Positions 1 through 8,134 of a stretch of 64,000 nt of DNA are shown piece after piece (position 1 is the stretch's first letter; the number at the start of each line of letters is the position of its first letter). Source of the DNA: Pseudomonadota bacterium (lineage in GTDB: Bacteria; Pseudomonadota; Alphaproteobacteria; Rhizobiales; Pleomorphomonadaceae); assembly GCA_023436885.1 (NCBI GenBank), contig JAEZHI010000038.1:186001-250000 (forward strand), in the 5' to 3' direction. The notes beneath the pieces were generated by a model that saw only the letters and a list, made by a program, of their open reading frames with translations, was not told where the DNA came from and did not search any database. The translations under genes and the position numbers were made by a program.

Positions 1-7
1 GCGGCTG

Positions 8-676
8 ATGCCTGACGCGCCTTTGGATATTTCGCTGAATAAGCCGCTTCTGATCGCCATCGATGGTCCAGCCGCTGCCGGAAAGGGCACCTTGGCGCAA
101 AGTCTCGCCACCCGGCTCGACCTTCCGTATCTCGACACCGGGCTTCTCTACCGCGCCATTGGCAAGCTGATGCAGATTGCCGGGCTCGACCTGGATGACG
201 CGGCCGCTGCCACCAAAGTTGCCGAGCAACTGGCGCCGACCGATCTTCAGCGGACCGATCTTCGGGGACGCGAGGCTGGCGAGCTGGCGTCGCGCGTTGC
301 AATTCATCCTGGTGTGCGTGCCGCGCTCGTTGCCTTTCAGCGCGATTTCGCCCACGGGCCGCGCGGAGCCGTTCTCGACGGTCGCGATATCGGCACGGTG
401 ATCTGTCCGGATGCCGACATAAAGCTTTACGTCACCGCGAGCGCTGAAGTGCGCGCCCGCCGCCGCACCGACGAACTCCTCGCCAAAGGGCGAACGGTCG
501 ATTACGAGGCGATTCTTTCGGAAGTGAAGGCGCGCGACGCGCGCGACAGTGGTCGTACCGAGGCGCCGCTCCGCCCGGCCGATGATGCAATTGTCATCGA
601 CACATCGGCCCTAGGGCCGGGCGAGGTCCTCTCGGTCGCGCTATCCGTCGTTCAAAAATGGTGTCAGGGACACTAG
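8..676 (+). CDS. cmk: Cytidylate kinase
   Basis: Cytidylate kinase transfers phosphate from ATP to CMP or dCMP in the cytoplasm, feeding CDP into nucleic-acid and lipid synthesis. The 222-residue protein has the expected length. It carries a P-loop GPAAAGKGT at residues 20-28, the CMP-binding DGRDIGT at 124-130, and an arginine-rich lid segment (RARRRTDE) after it. The ATG overlaps a TGA at 6-8 as TGATG, so an upstream gene ends just inside the window. In relatives that gene is aroA, but two codons cannot prove it. A weak terminator hairpin follows, and rpsA comes next, the usual neighbour. Confidence 0.96.
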   Translation: MPDAPLDISLNKPLLIAIDGPAAAGKGTLAQSLATRLDLPYLDTGLLYRAIGKLMQIAGLDLDDAAAATKVAEQLAPTDLQRTDLRGREAGELASRVAIHPGVRAALVAFQRDFAHGPRGAVLDGRDIGTVICPDADIKLYVTASAEVRARRRTDELLAKGRTVDYEAILSEVKARDARDSGRTEAPLRPADDAIVIDTSALGPGEVLSVALSVVQKWCQGH

Positions 677-695
677 CGCCTCGCTAAGAAAGGCC

Positions 696-721
696 AAAAG
701 GGGCGAAATTCCGCCTTTTTA
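696..721 (+). terminator. Possible terminator after cmk
   Basis: A GGCG/CGCC core is extended by two G-U pairs and three A-U pairs, and the 3' arm runs into five T residues. It sits 20 bases after the cmk stop and just before the rpsA promoter, the right place to separate the two transcripts. The stem is not strong. Confidence 0.45.
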
Positions 722-725
722 TGCC

Positions 726-754
726 TTGAAGCTGCCGACAACCTCCGCTATAGA
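726..754 (+). promoter_or_regulatory. rpsA promoter
   Basis: TTGAAG at 726-731 and TATAGA at 749-754 are separated by exactly 17 bases, a good sigma-70-type promoter. The expected start near 761 leaves a leader of about 170 bases before the rpsA ATG. Confidence 0.65.
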
Positions 755-759
755 AGCCC

Positions 760-798
760 GACTTTACGGGTGGAGCCTCAGGCCCCGCCCGTAAAGTC
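760..798 (+). promoter_or_regulatory. 5' leader hairpin of rpsA mRNA
   Basis: A perfect 11-bp stem (760-770 with 788-798) encloses a smaller GCCT/AGGC stem. It starts at the predicted 5' end of the rpsA transcript. Further short hairpins (CCACG/CGTGG, GGTG/CACC, GCCGG/CCGGC) follow up to the Shine-Dalgarno at 923-927. In E. coli, S1 represses its own mRNA through a folded leader; a similar role here is inference. Confidence 0.5.
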
Positions 799-932
799 AT
801 TCATCCTCGTCCGTTCGGTCGAAGTCGCGTCGGCACCACGCTTTGCCGTGGGTCAGGTGGTTCACCGGATCGGAGGGACGGGGCAACTCTTACCGCCGAC
901 GCCGCCGGCTTGCCGGCACCCCAGGAGTTTCA

Positions 933-2627
933 ATGTCTCAACTCAATCCCACCCGTGAAGACTTCGCCGCCCTGCTCGCCGAGAGCCTGACCGCTTCGGA
1001 TGTGGCCGAGGGCACTGTCGTCAAGGGCACCATCGTCGCCATCGAGAAGGACCTTGCCGTCATCGACGTCGGCCTGAAGGTCGAGGGGCGCGTTCCGCTC
1101 AAGGAATTTGGCGCCAAGGCCCGCGACGGCGAGCTGAAGGTCGGCGACACGGTGGAAGTCTACCTTGAGCGCGTTGAGAACGCGCTCGGTGAAGCTGTTC
1201 TGTCGCGCGACAAGGCTCGCCGCGAAGAGAGCTGGGTTCGTCTCGAGGTCGCCTTCGAGAAGAACGAGAAGGTGGTCGGCCAGATCTCCAACCAGGTCAA
1301 GGGTGGCTTTACCGTCGATCTCGATGGCGCCATGGCCTTCCTGCCGCGTTCGCAGGTCGATATCCGCCCGGTGCGCGATGTCGCCCCGCTGATGCACACG
1401 CCGCAGCCCTTCCAGATCCTGAAGATGGACAAGCGTCGCGGCAACATCGTCGTGTCGCGTCGTGTCGTTCTCGAAGAGACCCGCGCCGAGCAGCGCTCCG
1501 AGCTGGTTTCGAGCCTCGAGGAAGGCCAGATCGTCGACGGCGTCGTCAAGAACATCACCGATTACGGTGCGTTCGTTGACCTCGGCGGCATCGACGGTCT
1601 GCTGCACGTCACCGACATCGCCTGGCGTCGCATCAACCACCCGTCGGAGGTGCTGTCGATCGGCCAGCAGGTCAAGGTGCAGATCGTTCGCGTCAATCAG
1701 GAGACGCATCGCATCAGCCTCGGCATGAAGCAGCTCGAGAACGATCCGTGGGATGCCATCGAGGCCAAGTACCCGGTCGGCGCCAAGTTCTCCGGTCGCG
1801 TCACCAACATCACCGACTACGGTGCGTTCGTGGAGCTGGAGCCGGGCATCGAAGGCCTGATCCACGTCTCGGAGATGAGCTGGACCAAGAAGAACGTCCA
1901 TCCCGGCAAGATCGTCTCGACCAGCCAGGAAGTGGAAGTCATGGTTCTCGAGGTGGATTCGGTCAAGCGCCGCATCTCTCTCGGCCTCAAGCAGACCCTG
2001 CAGAACCCCTGGGAAGCCTTCCTCGAGAAGTATCCCGTCGGTTCGGTGGTCGAAGGCGAAGTCAAGAACAAGACCGAGTTCGGTCTGTTCATCGGCCTCG
2101 ACGGCGACGTGGACGGCATGGTCCACCTCTCCGACCTCGACTGGAACCGTCCGGGCGAGCAGGTCATCGAAGAGTTCGGCAAGGGTGACGTCGTCAAGGC
2201 GGTCGTCCTCGACGTCGACGTCGAGAAGGAACGCATCAGCCTCGGCATGAAGCAGCTCGGCGGTGACCCGATGGAGTCGGCCGGCGAGATCCGCCGCAAC
2301 TCCGTAGTCACCTGTGAGGTGGTCGAGGTCAAGGAAGCCGGTCTGGAAGTGCGGATCGTCGACACTGACATCACCGCCTTCATCCGCCGTGGCGACCTCG
2401 CTCGCGATCGCAACGACCAGCGCGCCGAGCGCTTCGCTGTTGGCGAGAAGTTCGACGCCCGCGTGACCCAGTTCGACAAGAAGACCCGCAAGGTCGGCCT
2501 GTCGATCAAGGCTCTCGAGATCGCCGAAGAGAAGGAAGCCGTTGCTCAGTTCGGCTCGTCCGACTCGGGTGCCTCGCTCGGCGACATCCTCGGCGCCGCC
2601 CTTAAGGCCCGCCAAGACGGCGAATGA
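933..2627 (+). CDS. rpsA: 30S ribosomal protein S1
   Basis: S1 binds mRNA on the small ribosomal subunit and promotes initiation. The 564-residue protein is built of about six repeated S1/OB-fold domains, visible as recurring patterns such as ITDYGAFVDL, ITDYGAFVEL and KTEFGLFIGL, each followed by a basic RISLG motif. The start is the ATG at 933, preceded by AGGAG five bases upstream. The reading frame opens further upstream but without a ribosome site, and MSQLNPTRED is the usual N-terminus. A strong intrinsic terminator follows. The long open frame on the opposite strand is a composition artefact. Confidence 0.97.
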   Translation: MSQLNPTREDFAALLAESLTASDVAEGTVVKGTIVAIEKDLAVIDVGLKVEGRVPLKEFGAKARDGELKVGDTVEVYLERVENALGEAVLSRDKARREESWVRLEVAFEKNEKVVGQISNQVKGGFTVDLDGAMAFLPRSQVDIRPVRDVAPLMHTPQPFQILKMDKRRGNIVVSRRVVLEETRAEQRSELVSSLEEGQIVDGVVKNITDYGAFVDLGGIDGLLHVTDIAWRRINHPSEVLSIGQQVKVQIVRVNQETHRISLGMKQLENDPWDAIEAKYPVGAKFSGRVTNITDYGAFVELEPGIEGLIHVSEMSWTKKNVHPGKIVSTSQEVEVMVLEVDSVKRRISLGLKQTLQNPWEAFLEKYPVGSVVEGEVKNKTEFGLFIGLDGDVDGMVHLSDLDWNRPGEQVIEEFGKGDVVKAVVLDVDVEKERISLGMKQLGGDPMESAGEIRRNSVVTCEVVEVKEAGLEVRIVDTDITAFIRRGDLARDRNDQRAERFAVGEKFDARVTQFDKKTRKVGLSIKALEIAEEKEAVAQFGSSDSGASLGDILGAALKARQDGE

Positions 2628-2660
2628 GATCTGACGCCAAGCGTCATTCTCTGACGATAC

Positions 2661-2690
2661 GAAAGGCCCGCCCCGTGCGGGCCTTTTTTC
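2661..2690 (+). terminator. rpsA terminator
   Basis: A perfect 9-bp stem (2663-2671 with 2677-2685) with a 5-base loop is followed by a run of six T residues, 35 bases after the rpsA stop. This is a strong intrinsic terminator. Confidence 0.9.
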
Positions 2691-2726
2691 TGTCTACGAA
2701 TTATTACCATTGCACCCAAGGTATCC

Positions 2727-2755
2727 TTGACGAATGCAAGCATTGGGGCAATATT
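2727..2755 (+). promoter_or_regulatory. Candidate promoter of a small RNA
   Basis: TTGACG at 2727-2732 is followed after 17 bases by AATATT at 2750-2755, or after 19 bases by TATTAG. It lies between the rpsA terminator and a second terminator at 2855-2889, with no convincing reading frame between. Confidence 0.45.
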
Positions 2756-2761
2756 AGTAAC

Positions 2762-2889
2762 TGTCCACTCGACAAGAGTCCGGACGTCAAGACGGGCCTC
2801 AACCTTCGAGGCTTGCCGACCTCAAACGATGCTTGGCATCGCAAGGTCAGAAACAGGGGCGTCGCTGAACACGACGCCCTTTTTCTTTT
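2762..2889 (+). ncRNA. Candidate structured small RNA between rpsA and sppA
   Basis: About 128 bases run from a plausible promoter to an intrinsic terminator and fold into three successive hairpins. They are GCCTC/GAGGC (2796-2812), a two-part stem GACCT+CGATGC with GCATCG+AGGTC (2818-2848), and the terminator. The region is isolated from rpsA by that gene's own strong terminator, and no ribosome site with a protein-like frame is visible. I do not recognise a known family. It could instead be a leader of sppA, but the terminator argues against that. Confidence 0.5.
2855..2889 (+). terminator. Intrinsic terminator of the candidate small RNA
   Basis: An 8-bp perfect stem (2857-2864 with 2872-2879), extendable by a G-U and an A-U pair, has a 7-base loop and is followed by T5CT4. 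It lies 150 bases before sppA and belongs to neither flanking gene. Confidence 0.8.
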
Positions 2890-3038
2890 GCTGTATGCTT
2901 CCAGAACAAACTAAACTTTGAAACAACTTGCGATGGTAGCTGCATGCCGAGCGGCTGTCGTTTGCCGGTTTGTCTTGCCCGTCGGCCGTAGGACTGCTAC
3001 CTCAAGTCCCTCTGGGACGGCGAGCGGTGAGGTGCCTT

Positions 3039-3977
3039 ATGACCCTTGAAGCAGATGCCATTGTCGAGCGGCGGCGATTGAAGCGCCGGCTTTATTTCTG
3101 GCGAGGCATCACCCTGTTGTTTGCGGTCGGGCTCGTGATCTTATTGGGCCTCTTTGTCGGCGGTGACATCTCCAGCAAAAGCAGTCCGCACATAGCGCGC
3201 GTAACCGTTTCCGGCATGATCCTTTCCGACGTCCGGCAGCAGAAGATGCTGAAGGACATCGCATCCTCAGGTGCGGTCAAGGCGGTTATCGTCGCCATCG
3301 ATAGCCCCGGCGGAACGACGGTGGGCGGCGAGGAGCTCTACGACGGCCTGCGACGGATCGCCGAAAAGAAGCCGGTGGTCGCCACGATGGGGACCCTGGC
3401 CACGTCGGCGGGCTATATGACGGCTATCGCAACAGATCGGATTTTCGCCGAGCGGACCTCCATCACCGGTTCGATCGGCGTATTGTTCCAGTACGGCAGT
3501 GTCGGTGCGCTGATGCAGAAGATCGGCGTCGAGGTGAAGACGATAAAATCGGCACCGCTCAAGGCCGAGCCTTCCCCGTTTACCTATCCCGAGCAGCCGG
3601 GCGCAGCCGCCATGATCCAACATCTCGTCGACGACACCTATGCCTGGTTCGTCGATATCGTTGCCGAGCGGCGTGGCCTTGCCCGTCCTGAGGCTCTGAA
3701 GCTTGCCGACGGCTCTATCTATTCAGGCAGACAGGCGCTCGACCTCAAGCTCGTAGACGAAATTGGCGGCGAGGACGCCGCGATTGCTTGGCTTGAAAGC
3801 ACCAAGGGACTCGAAAAGGACCTGAAAGTCGTGGACTGGGCGCCCGAGCAGCCCTATGCTGGCTTCGGGATTGCTGATCGTGCCATGGCGGCGGTCGGAC
3901 GCTTTGTCGGTATTGATCTTTCGGCATGGAACAGCGAAGGTCGGCTTGACGGCCTCGTGTCAGTTTGGCACCCTTAA
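3039..3977 (+). CDS. sppA: Signal peptide peptidase SppA, S49 family
   Basis: SppA is an inner-membrane serine protease that degrades cleaved signal peptides. This is the short, single-domain form (312 residues). A membrane anchor lies at about 23-42 after a very basic N-terminus. The nucleophile is Ser123 in TSAGYM, and the general base is Lys175 in SAPLKAE. The DSPGG motif at 89-92 forms the oxyanion region. The ATG at 3039 was chosen because it directly precedes the basic anchor; the frame extends upstream without a ribosome site. It lies 58 bases before ihfB, a conserved pairing in this group. Confidence 0.92.
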   Translation: MTLEADAIVERRRLKRRLYFWRGITLLFAVGLVILLGLFVGGDISSKSSPHIARVTVSGMILSDVRQQKMLKDIASSGAVKAVIVAIDSPGGTTVGGEELYDGLRRIAEKKPVVATMGTLATSAGYMTAIATDRIFAERTSITGSIGVLFQYGSVGALMQKIGVEVKTIKSAPLKAEPSPFTYPEQPGAAAMIQHLVDDTYAWFVDIVAERRGLARPEALKLADGSIYSGRQALDLKLVDEIGGEDAAIAWLESTKGLEKDLKVVDWAPEQPYAGFGIADRAMAAVGRFVGIDLSAWNSEGRLDGLVSVWHP

Positions 3978-4035
3978 AGTCAGACCCTTCAACGACTTTT
4001 TTTCATTCGCTCAGCCGGCAGGGAGCTTTTCGCCC

Positions 4036-4326
4036 ATGATCAAGTCTGAACTGGTTGCGCGTATCGCGGCGCAGAATCCGCATCTCTATCAGCGCGACAT
4101 CGAGAATATCGTCAACACCATCCTCGGCACCGTCGTCGACGCCATGAAGAGTGGCGACCGCGTCGAGCTGCGCGGCTTTGGTGCCTTCTCCGTCAAGAGC
4201 CGCCCTGCCCGCACCGGACGCAACCCGCGCACGGGCGAGAAGGTGCCGGTGTCCGAGAAGTATGTGCCCTTCTTCAAGACCGGCAAGGAAATGCGCGAGC
4301 GCCTTAACGACGGCAAGGTCAGCTGA
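4036..4326 (+). CDS. ihfB: Integration host factor beta subunit
   Basis: IHF-beta forms a heterodimer with IHF-alpha that sharply bends DNA at specific sites. The 96-residue length and the DNA-binding beta-arm RPARTGRNPRTGEKV are typical, as is the RGFGAF motif before it. The N-terminus MIKSELV fits the family, and a GGGAG sequence lies about 10 bases before the ATG. It follows sppA and precedes the LapA-like gene by 26 bases, so the three are probably co-transcribed. Confidence 0.95.
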   Translation: MIKSELVARIAAQNPHLYQRDIENIVNTILGTVVDAMKSGDRVELRGFGAFSVKSRPARTGRNPRTGEKVPVSEKYVPFFKTGKEMRERLNDGKVS

Positions 4327-4352
4327 CGTTGAGCTGGCAGGAGTGACGCCGC

Positions 4353-4688
4353 GTGAAGACTTTTCTCCGGATCGTCGTCCTCGGCCCGCTGGCCATCGTG
4401 GTCGTGGCGCTCGCGGTCGTCAATAATCAGGCCGTAACCCTGGTGCTTGACCCGTTCAACCCGGCGGCGCCGTTCTTCTCGCTGACCGTGCCGCTTTACG
4501 TGGTGTTTTTCGCCACGTTGGCGCTCGGCGTGCTGGTTGGCGGCGTGGGGTCCTGGTTCGGTCAGGGACATGTTCGCCGCGCGGCCCGCGAAAGCCGGCG
4601 TGAGGCGGCTCGTCTCAAGGCGGAAGTCGAGCGCCAGCGTCCACCTGAAAGCTCCGAGACCCTGGCTTTGCGCGGGCCTGGAGCCTGA
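4353..4688 (+). CDS. LapA/DUF1049-family small membrane protein
   Basis: This 111-residue protein has two membrane segments, at about 5-25 and 43-66. A basic, arginine-rich helical tail (about 73-93) is predicted to face the cytoplasm. The pattern, with asparagines after the first segment, matches the LapA/DUF1049 family. In E. coli, LapA (YciS) works with LapB in controlling LPS synthesis. No lapB gene lies beside it here, so a function in LPS control is only family-based inference. The start is GTG at 4353, preceded by GGCAGGAG. Confidence 0.75.
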   Translation: MKTFLRIVVLGPLAIVVVALAVVNNQAVTLVLDPFNPAAPFFSLTVPLYVVFFATLALGVLVGGVGSWFGQGHVRRAARESRREAARLKAEVERQRPPESSETLALRGPGA

Positions 4689-4721
4689 AGATTACGCTCA
4701 GCTACTATGATAGGACAGGTA

Positions 4722-4756
4722 CCGAGGCGAATCCGCTTTTCGCGTTTTCGCCTCGG
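4722..4756. terminator. Hairpin between convergent genes, possible bidirectional terminator
   Basis: A 10-bp perfect inverted repeat (4722-4731 with 4747-4756) lies between the LapA-like gene (+) and hslO (-). Neither side has a clean T-run, so terminator function is likely from position rather than from a canonical tail. Confidence 0.45.
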
Positions 4757-4759
4757 GCC

Positions 4760-5749
4760 TTATTCCTCGCTCGTCTCGAATTCCTGCGGATCGAAATCGT
4801 AGTGCGTCGAGCAGAATTCGCACGTGACCCCGATCCTGCCATTCTCCACCATGTCGAGACGCTCGGCTGGCGAGAACGAAGTGATCATCGCCCTGACGGC
4901 ATCGCGAGAGCAACGGCAGCGCTCGACGAGCGGCTGCGGCTCGAACACCCGTGCGCCGCGTTCATGGAATAGCCGGTAAAGCAGCGTTTCGGCGGTGACG
5001 GACGGGTCGATGAGCTCCGAGTCCTCGACCGTGCCGACCAGACTTTGCGCTTCCACCCAGGCGTCATCCTCATCGACGCTCGTCGCTGCACCTTCGGGAG
5101 CATCGCCCGGATGCAGGTCGCGCTGGCGAACGCGGTCGGAAGATTCCGGCAGAAACTGCAGAAACAATCCGCCTGCTCGCCAGGTGCGGTGTGGCTCGTT
5201 GCCGGGGTCGCGCGTCAGCACCTCGGCCACGGCCAGGCGCACCCGTGTCGGGATCTGCTCTGATTGCATGAAGTAGCCATGGGCAGCTTCCTCCAGGGAG
5301 CGACCGTCCAGCTCGACGATGCCCTGGTAGCGGCTCATGTGCGCGCCCTGGTCGACAGTCATGGCGAGATGGCCATGGCCAAGAAGATCCTCGGGCCGAT
5401 CCTGCCCGGCGGTGACAGCAGCTGCCACCGCGTCGGCGTCAAAACGGGCACAAGCGCGCATGGCGTCGGGCGCGTCGAAATCGACCACCAGCATGCTCAC
5501 CGGCCCGTCCGACTGGGTCTGCAGGATGAATCGGCCCTCGAATTTCATCGACGTGCCGATCAGCGCCGTCAGCGCCACCGCTTCGGCCAGAAGGCGCGAA
5601 ACGGCGGGTGGATAGTCGTGCCTGCCAAGCAGGGCGTCGATCGCCGGTCCGAGACGAACGACACGACCGCGCACGTCGAGGGCCTCAACGGCGAACGGCA
5701 GCACGGCGTCATCGCCGGCAGGGGTTAGGGAGCGATCGACGGCGCTCAT
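4760..5749 (-). CDS. hslO: Redox-activated chaperone Hsp33
   Basis: Hsp33 is a cytoplasmic holdase that is switched on by oxidative unfolding. Its C-terminal zinc centre is intact: CxC at residues 278/280 and CxxC at 310/313 of 329. The N-terminal domain shows the family's FILQTQSDGPVSMLVVDF stretch. The ATG at 5749 overlaps the argF stop as TGATG, which implies translational coupling; a frame extension of eight codons upstream is ignored. It is the last gene of the argD-argF-hslO unit. Confidence 0.94.
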   Translation of the reverse strand: MSAVDRSLTPAGDDAVLPFAVEALDVRGRVVRLGPAIDALLGRHDYPPAVSRLLAEAVALTALIGTSMKFEGRFILQTQSDGPVSMLVVDFDAPDAMRACARFDADAVAAAVTAGQDRPEDLLGHGHLAMTVDQGAHMSRYQGIVELDGRSLEEAAHGYFMQSEQIPTRVRLAVAEVLTRDPGNEPHRTWRAGGLFLQFLPESSDRVRQRDLHPGDAPEGAATSVDEDDAWVEAQSLVGTVEDSELIDPSVTAETLLYRLFHERGARVFEPQPLVERCRCSRDAVRAMITSFSPAERLDMVENGRIGVTCEFCSTHYDFDPQEFETSEE

Positions 5750-6678
5750 CAGTCCTCCATCGCGCCGAAGCACCAGGCAAGGATACCCTTGTGGGCGTGC
5801 AGCCGGTTCTCCGCCTCGTCGAAGACGATCGAGCGCGGCCCGTCCATGACCGAGGAGGTGACCTCGTCGCCGCGGTGGGCCGGCAAGCAGTGCATGAACA
5901 CGGCATCCTTGTCGGCGGCTGCCATAAGGCGATCATTGACCTGGTAGGGGGTCAAGAGGTTGTGGCGACGGCGTTCGCCTTCCTCGTCACCCATCGACAC
6001 CCACGTATCGGTAAAGATCGCATCGGCGCCATCGACAGCCTCGAACGGGTCGTTGGTCACTTCGATCTTGCCGCCATTCGCGCGCGCCCAGTCGATAGGC
6101 GCTTGCGCCGGAGCGAGCTCCTTGGGGGTGGCAATGCGCATGGTGTAGCCGAAGCGGGCAGCTGCATGCACCAGCGAGTTCAATACGTTGTTGCCATCAC
6201 CGGTCCAGGCGAAGGTCTTGCCCTTCACCGAGCCGCGATGCTCCTCGTAGGTCATGATATCGGCCATGACCTGCGTCGGATGGCTGACCTTGGTGAGGCC
6301 GTTGATGACCGGCACGGTGGCATATTCCGCCAGTTCATGCAGAGCGTTGACGTCGAGGATGCGGATCATCATGGCGTCGACATAGCGCGACATGACACGC
6401 GCGGTGTCGGCGATGGTCTCCCCACGGCCGATTTGCATCTCCGCGCCGGTCAGCATGACGGTCTCTCCGCCGAGCTGACGCATGCCGACGTCGAAGGAGA
6501 CGCGCGTACGGGTCGAAGGCCGCTCGAAGATCATGGCCAGAACCTTGCCGGCGAGGGGGCCGACGCCAGGGCGGCAGCCATTCACCTTCGACTTGAGGTC
6601 CTTTGCGCGATTGAGAATGGAACGAAGCTCATCGCCCGAGAGGTCGGTGAGGTCGAGAAAGTGCTTTGGGGCAGTCAT
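5749..6678 (-). CDS. argF: Ornithine carbamoyltransferase
   Basis: It converts ornithine and carbamoyl phosphate to citrulline in arginine synthesis. The 309-residue length is normal. The carbamoyl-phosphate site STRTR is at 55-59 and the ornithine-site HCLPAHRG at 263-270. It starts 14 bases after argD ends and its stop overlaps the hslO start, so the three genes form one leftward operon. Expression probably depends on the promoter and leader upstream of argD. Confidence 0.96.
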   Translation of the reverse strand: MTAPKHFLDLTDLSGDELRSILNRAKDLKSKVNGCRPGVGPLAGKVLAMIFERPSTRTRVSFDVGMRQLGGETVMLTGAEMQIGRGETIADTARVMSRYVDAMMIRILDVNALHELAEYATVPVINGLTKVSHPTQVMADIMTYEEHRGSVKGKTFAWTGDGNNVLNSLVHAAARFGYTMRIATPKELAPAQAPIDWARANGGKIEVTNDPFEAVDGADAIFTDTWVSMGDEEGERRRHNLLTPYQVNDRLMAAADKDAVFMHCLPAHRGDEVTSSVMDGPRSIVFDEAENRLHAHKGILAWCFGAMED

Positions 6679-6692
6679 GTCTGTCGTCTCGT

Positions 6693-7919
6693 TCAGGCCG
6701 ACTTGGCGGCGGCCGCTCCAGGAGCGGCGGAAGATGCGGAAAGGGCGGTCGCGGCGGCATCGATGCGCTTCACGGCCGCGATGATCTCGTCGTCGCTGAC
6801 GATCAGCGGCGGCAGAAGACGCACGACGCCGTCGCCGGCTGCGATGGTCAGCAGATGCTGGTCGCGGAAGGCGGCGTTCATTTCAGCCACCGGACGCTTG
6901 CACTTGAGGCCGATGAGCAAACCCTCGCCGCGCACCTCCTCGAAGAGGTCGGGATGGCGATCGACCACACCGGCGAGTGATTGCTTGAAGCGCAGGCTGG
7001 CGGCACGCACCCGCTCCAGGAACCCGTCGGCCAGAATGACGTCGAGGACGGCGTTGCCGACGGCCATGGCGAGCGGATTACCGCCATAGGTGGTGCCGTG
7101 CACACCGGCCTTCATTGCTGCCGCCGCGGCCTCGGTGGCAAGGCAGGCGCCAAGCGGGAAGCCGCCGCCGATGCCCTTGGCAACCGCCATGACATCAGGC
7201 GTAACGCCCGCCCACTCGTGGGCAAAGAAGCGGCCGGTACGACCATAACCGCACTGAACCTCATCGAAGATCAACAGGAGGCCGTGATCGTCGCAGATCT
7301 GGCGAAGGGCCCTGAGGCTCTCCGGCGGAATAACGCGCACGCCGCCTTCACCCTGGATCGGCTCGACCAGGATGCCTGCAGTCTCCGCCGTCACTGCCGC
7401 CTTGACGGCCGCGATGTCGTTGAACGGCACCTGATCGAAGCCCTCGACCTTCGGTCCGAAACCCTCGAGGTATTTTTCCTGCCCGCCGGCTGCGATGGTC
7501 GCCAGCGTCCGCCCATGGAAGGCGCCTTCCATGGTGATGATGCGGAAGCGCTCGGGATGACCGTTCGCCCAATGATAGCGACGCACCGTCTTGAAAGCGC
7601 ATTCCAGCGCTTCGGCACCCGAATTGGTGAAGAAGCAGCGGTCCGCGAAGGTGTTGGCGACGAGGCGTTCGGCCAGCTTTTCTTGGTCTGGAATCCGGAA
7701 GGCATTGGAAACATGCCAGACCTTCTCGGCCTGTGCCTTCAGCGTCTCCACGAGATGCGGGTGGGCGTGCCCGAGCGCGTTGACTGCAATGCCGGAACCG
7801 AAGTCGAGCCAGCGCTCACCTCGGCTGTCAATGAGCCAGGCCCCCTCGCCTCGTTCGAAGGCCACGTCCGCGCGCGAGAACGTCGCATAGAGCGGAGAGG
7901 TGGAACCGGGGGCGGTCAT
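6693..7919 (-). CDS. argD: Acetylornithine aminotransferase
   Basis: This PLP-dependent class III aminotransferase makes N-acetylornithine from the semialdehyde. PLP-binding Lys248 lies in AVAKGIGGG, Asp219 lies in IFDEVQCG, and the EGAFHGRT motif is at 131-138. The ATG at 7919 gives the standard 408-residue protein and has GGGAAA nearby. The frame continues upstream, but through a terminator-like hairpin and a promoter, so that extension is not coding. It is the first gene of argD-argF-hslO. Confidence 0.95.
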   Translation of the reverse strand: MTAPGSTSPLYATFSRADVAFERGEGAWLIDSRGERWLDFGSGIAVNALGHAHPHLVETLKAQAEKVWHVSNAFRIPDQEKLAERLVANTFADRCFFTNSGAEALECAFKTVRRYHWANGHPERFRIITMEGAFHGRTLATIAAGGQEKYLEGFGPKVEGFDQVPFNDIAAVKAAVTAETAGILVEPIQGEGGVRVIPPESLRALRQICDDHGLLLIFDEVQCGYGRTGRFFAHEWAGVTPDVMAVAKGIGGGFPLGACLATEAAAAAMKAGVHGTTYGGNPLAMAVGNAVLDVILADGFLERVRAASLRFKQSLAGVVDRHPDLFEEVRGEGLLIGLKCKRPVAEMNAAFRDQHLLTIAAGDGVVRLLPPLIVSDDEIIAAVKRIDAAATALSASSAAPGAAAAKSA

Positions 7920-7988
7920 GACAGTTTCCCTTTCAGTGATATGGGTTTCCTGCGGGCACCGGCGCCGCTGCCGCGAGGCCGGCGGTCT

Positions 7989-8030
7989 AAAAAAGCAGGC
8001 CGCGCCCCCGGCTTCTCGGCGGCGCGGCCT
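7989..8030 (-). terminator. Terminator-like hairpin inside the argD leader (candidate attenuator)
   Basis: Read on the minus strand, a perfect 10-bp GC-rich stem (8021-8030 with 7997-8006) is followed by GC and six T residues. It lies downstream of a promoter and 70 bases upstream of the argD start. No minus-strand gene lies immediately upstream for it to terminate. GC-rich sequence between the T-run and argD could pair with the 5' arm region as an alternative fold. Attenuation of argD-argF-hslO is the natural reading, but the signal is unknown. Confidence 0.6.
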
Positions 8031-8043
8031 CTCGCAACGCGGC

Positions 8044-8074
8044 TCTATACCACGGGAAAAGGCCGGACTGTCAA
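8044..8074 (-). promoter_or_regulatory. Promoter of the argD-argF-hslO operon
   Basis: On the minus strand TTGACA (8074-8069) and TATAGA (8049-8044) are 19 bases apart. The spacing is long, but both hexamers are near consensus. Transcription would start near 8037, only a few bases before the leader hairpin. Confidence 0.5.
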
Positions 8075-8134
8075 GGTTTTTGACGCCGCAGCGCCCGAAA
8101 TTGCGGCAGCCAGCCAAGCACTTCCGTCCCAAAC

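Noticed and set aside
930..2615. A 561-codon open frame on the minus strand opposite rpsA
   Set aside because: It mirrors rpsA codon structure in a high-GC gene, has no ribosome site and its translation is low-complexity acidic/leucine-rich; rpsA is unambiguous.
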